A stretch of DNA of 5,487 nt, taken from contig JASGDB010000047.1 of NCBI GenBank assembly GCA_049841315.1, positions 1-5,487 on the forward strand, read 5' to 3'. This stretch comes from JASGDB01 sp049841315. Its GTDB lineage: Bacteria > Bacteroidota > Bacteroidia > Flavobacteriales > Weeksellaceae. Within the stretch, counting starts at the first letter, position 1, and each line of letters opens with the position of its first letter. A program made the position numbers and the translations under genes. Positions 5,387-5,487 of the stretch are shown one piece after another. The notes beneath the pieces are model-generated. The model worked only from the letters and a program-made list of their open reading frames with translations. It ran no database searches and was not told the DNA's origin.

Positions 5387-5487
5387 CAAAGTAAATATTC
5401 AATATACTAAAAGTTAAAAAAAATCATTTAGAAGAATACATTGGAAAAAGCAACAGGAAAAAGACAGAGAGACTGCAGATATACAAA

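Larger units (their letters stand above)
5190..5487. other. AT-rich gap upstream of tatA without a supported gene
   Basis: All three minus-strand frames entering from the right edge stop within 25 codons, so no neighbouring minus-strand gene ends here with a meaningful part in view. The stretch holds the tatA promoter box, a 12-bp palindrome TTTTTATAAAAA (5235-5246), two perfect copies of AGGCTCGAA (5272-5280 and 5281-5289) and a possible plus-strand promoter box at 5379-5386. A plus-strand frame without ATG is open from about 5395 to the window end; a gene may begin there or just beyond. Confidence 0.5.

Noticed and set aside
4954..5394. Plus-strand frame of 146 codons
   Set aside because: Most of it is antisense to tatA, and the rest is AT-rich gap sequence; no recognisable domain.

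Overview
The window looks like chromosomal sequence from a member of the Bacteroidota, most likely a flavobacterium of the Chryseobacterium type. Three things point there: an E1 alpha-keto acid dehydrogenase with alpha and beta parts fused in one chain; starts without Shine-Dalgarno sequences; and a TAnnTTTG box (the Bacteroidota -7 promoter element) just in front of four of the five genes. The genus is an inference from gene style and has not been tested by a search.

Layout. Positions 1-2020 (minus) hold the fused E1 gene, cut by the left window edge only about a dozen codons before its expected end. Positions 2021-2503 are non-coding and contain a perfect 19-bp inverted repeat with nested hairpins, then a decayed-looking stretch with a second, imperfect inverted repeat. 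Positions 2504-3460 (minus) encode a YihY/BrkB-family membrane protein. It diverges from rlmH (3492-3965, plus) across only 31 bp, in which two promoter boxes overlap back to back. Positions 3966-4290 separate the convergent rlmH and PAP2 genes and are almost entirely repeats: a 16-bp tandem array, an 8-bp array, a 10-bp array, two adjacent palindromes and a 21-bp imperfect duplication. Positions 4291-4860 (PAP2 phosphatase) and 4863-5189 (tatA) form a two-gene minus-strand operon with 2 bp between them. Positions 5190-5487 hold the tatA promoter and otherwise no supported gene.

Functionally the genes are core or housekeeping: keto-acid oxidation, ribosome modification, Tat protein export and lipid phosphate/membrane functions. 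They do not form one pathway. I find no sign of a defence system, prophage, transposase, CRISPR array or biosynthetic cluster. The most noteworthy signals are in the gaps: the nested inverted repeat, the stacked tandem arrays beside the rlmH stop codon, and promoter boxes so close to start codons that some mRNAs should be leaderless or nearly so.
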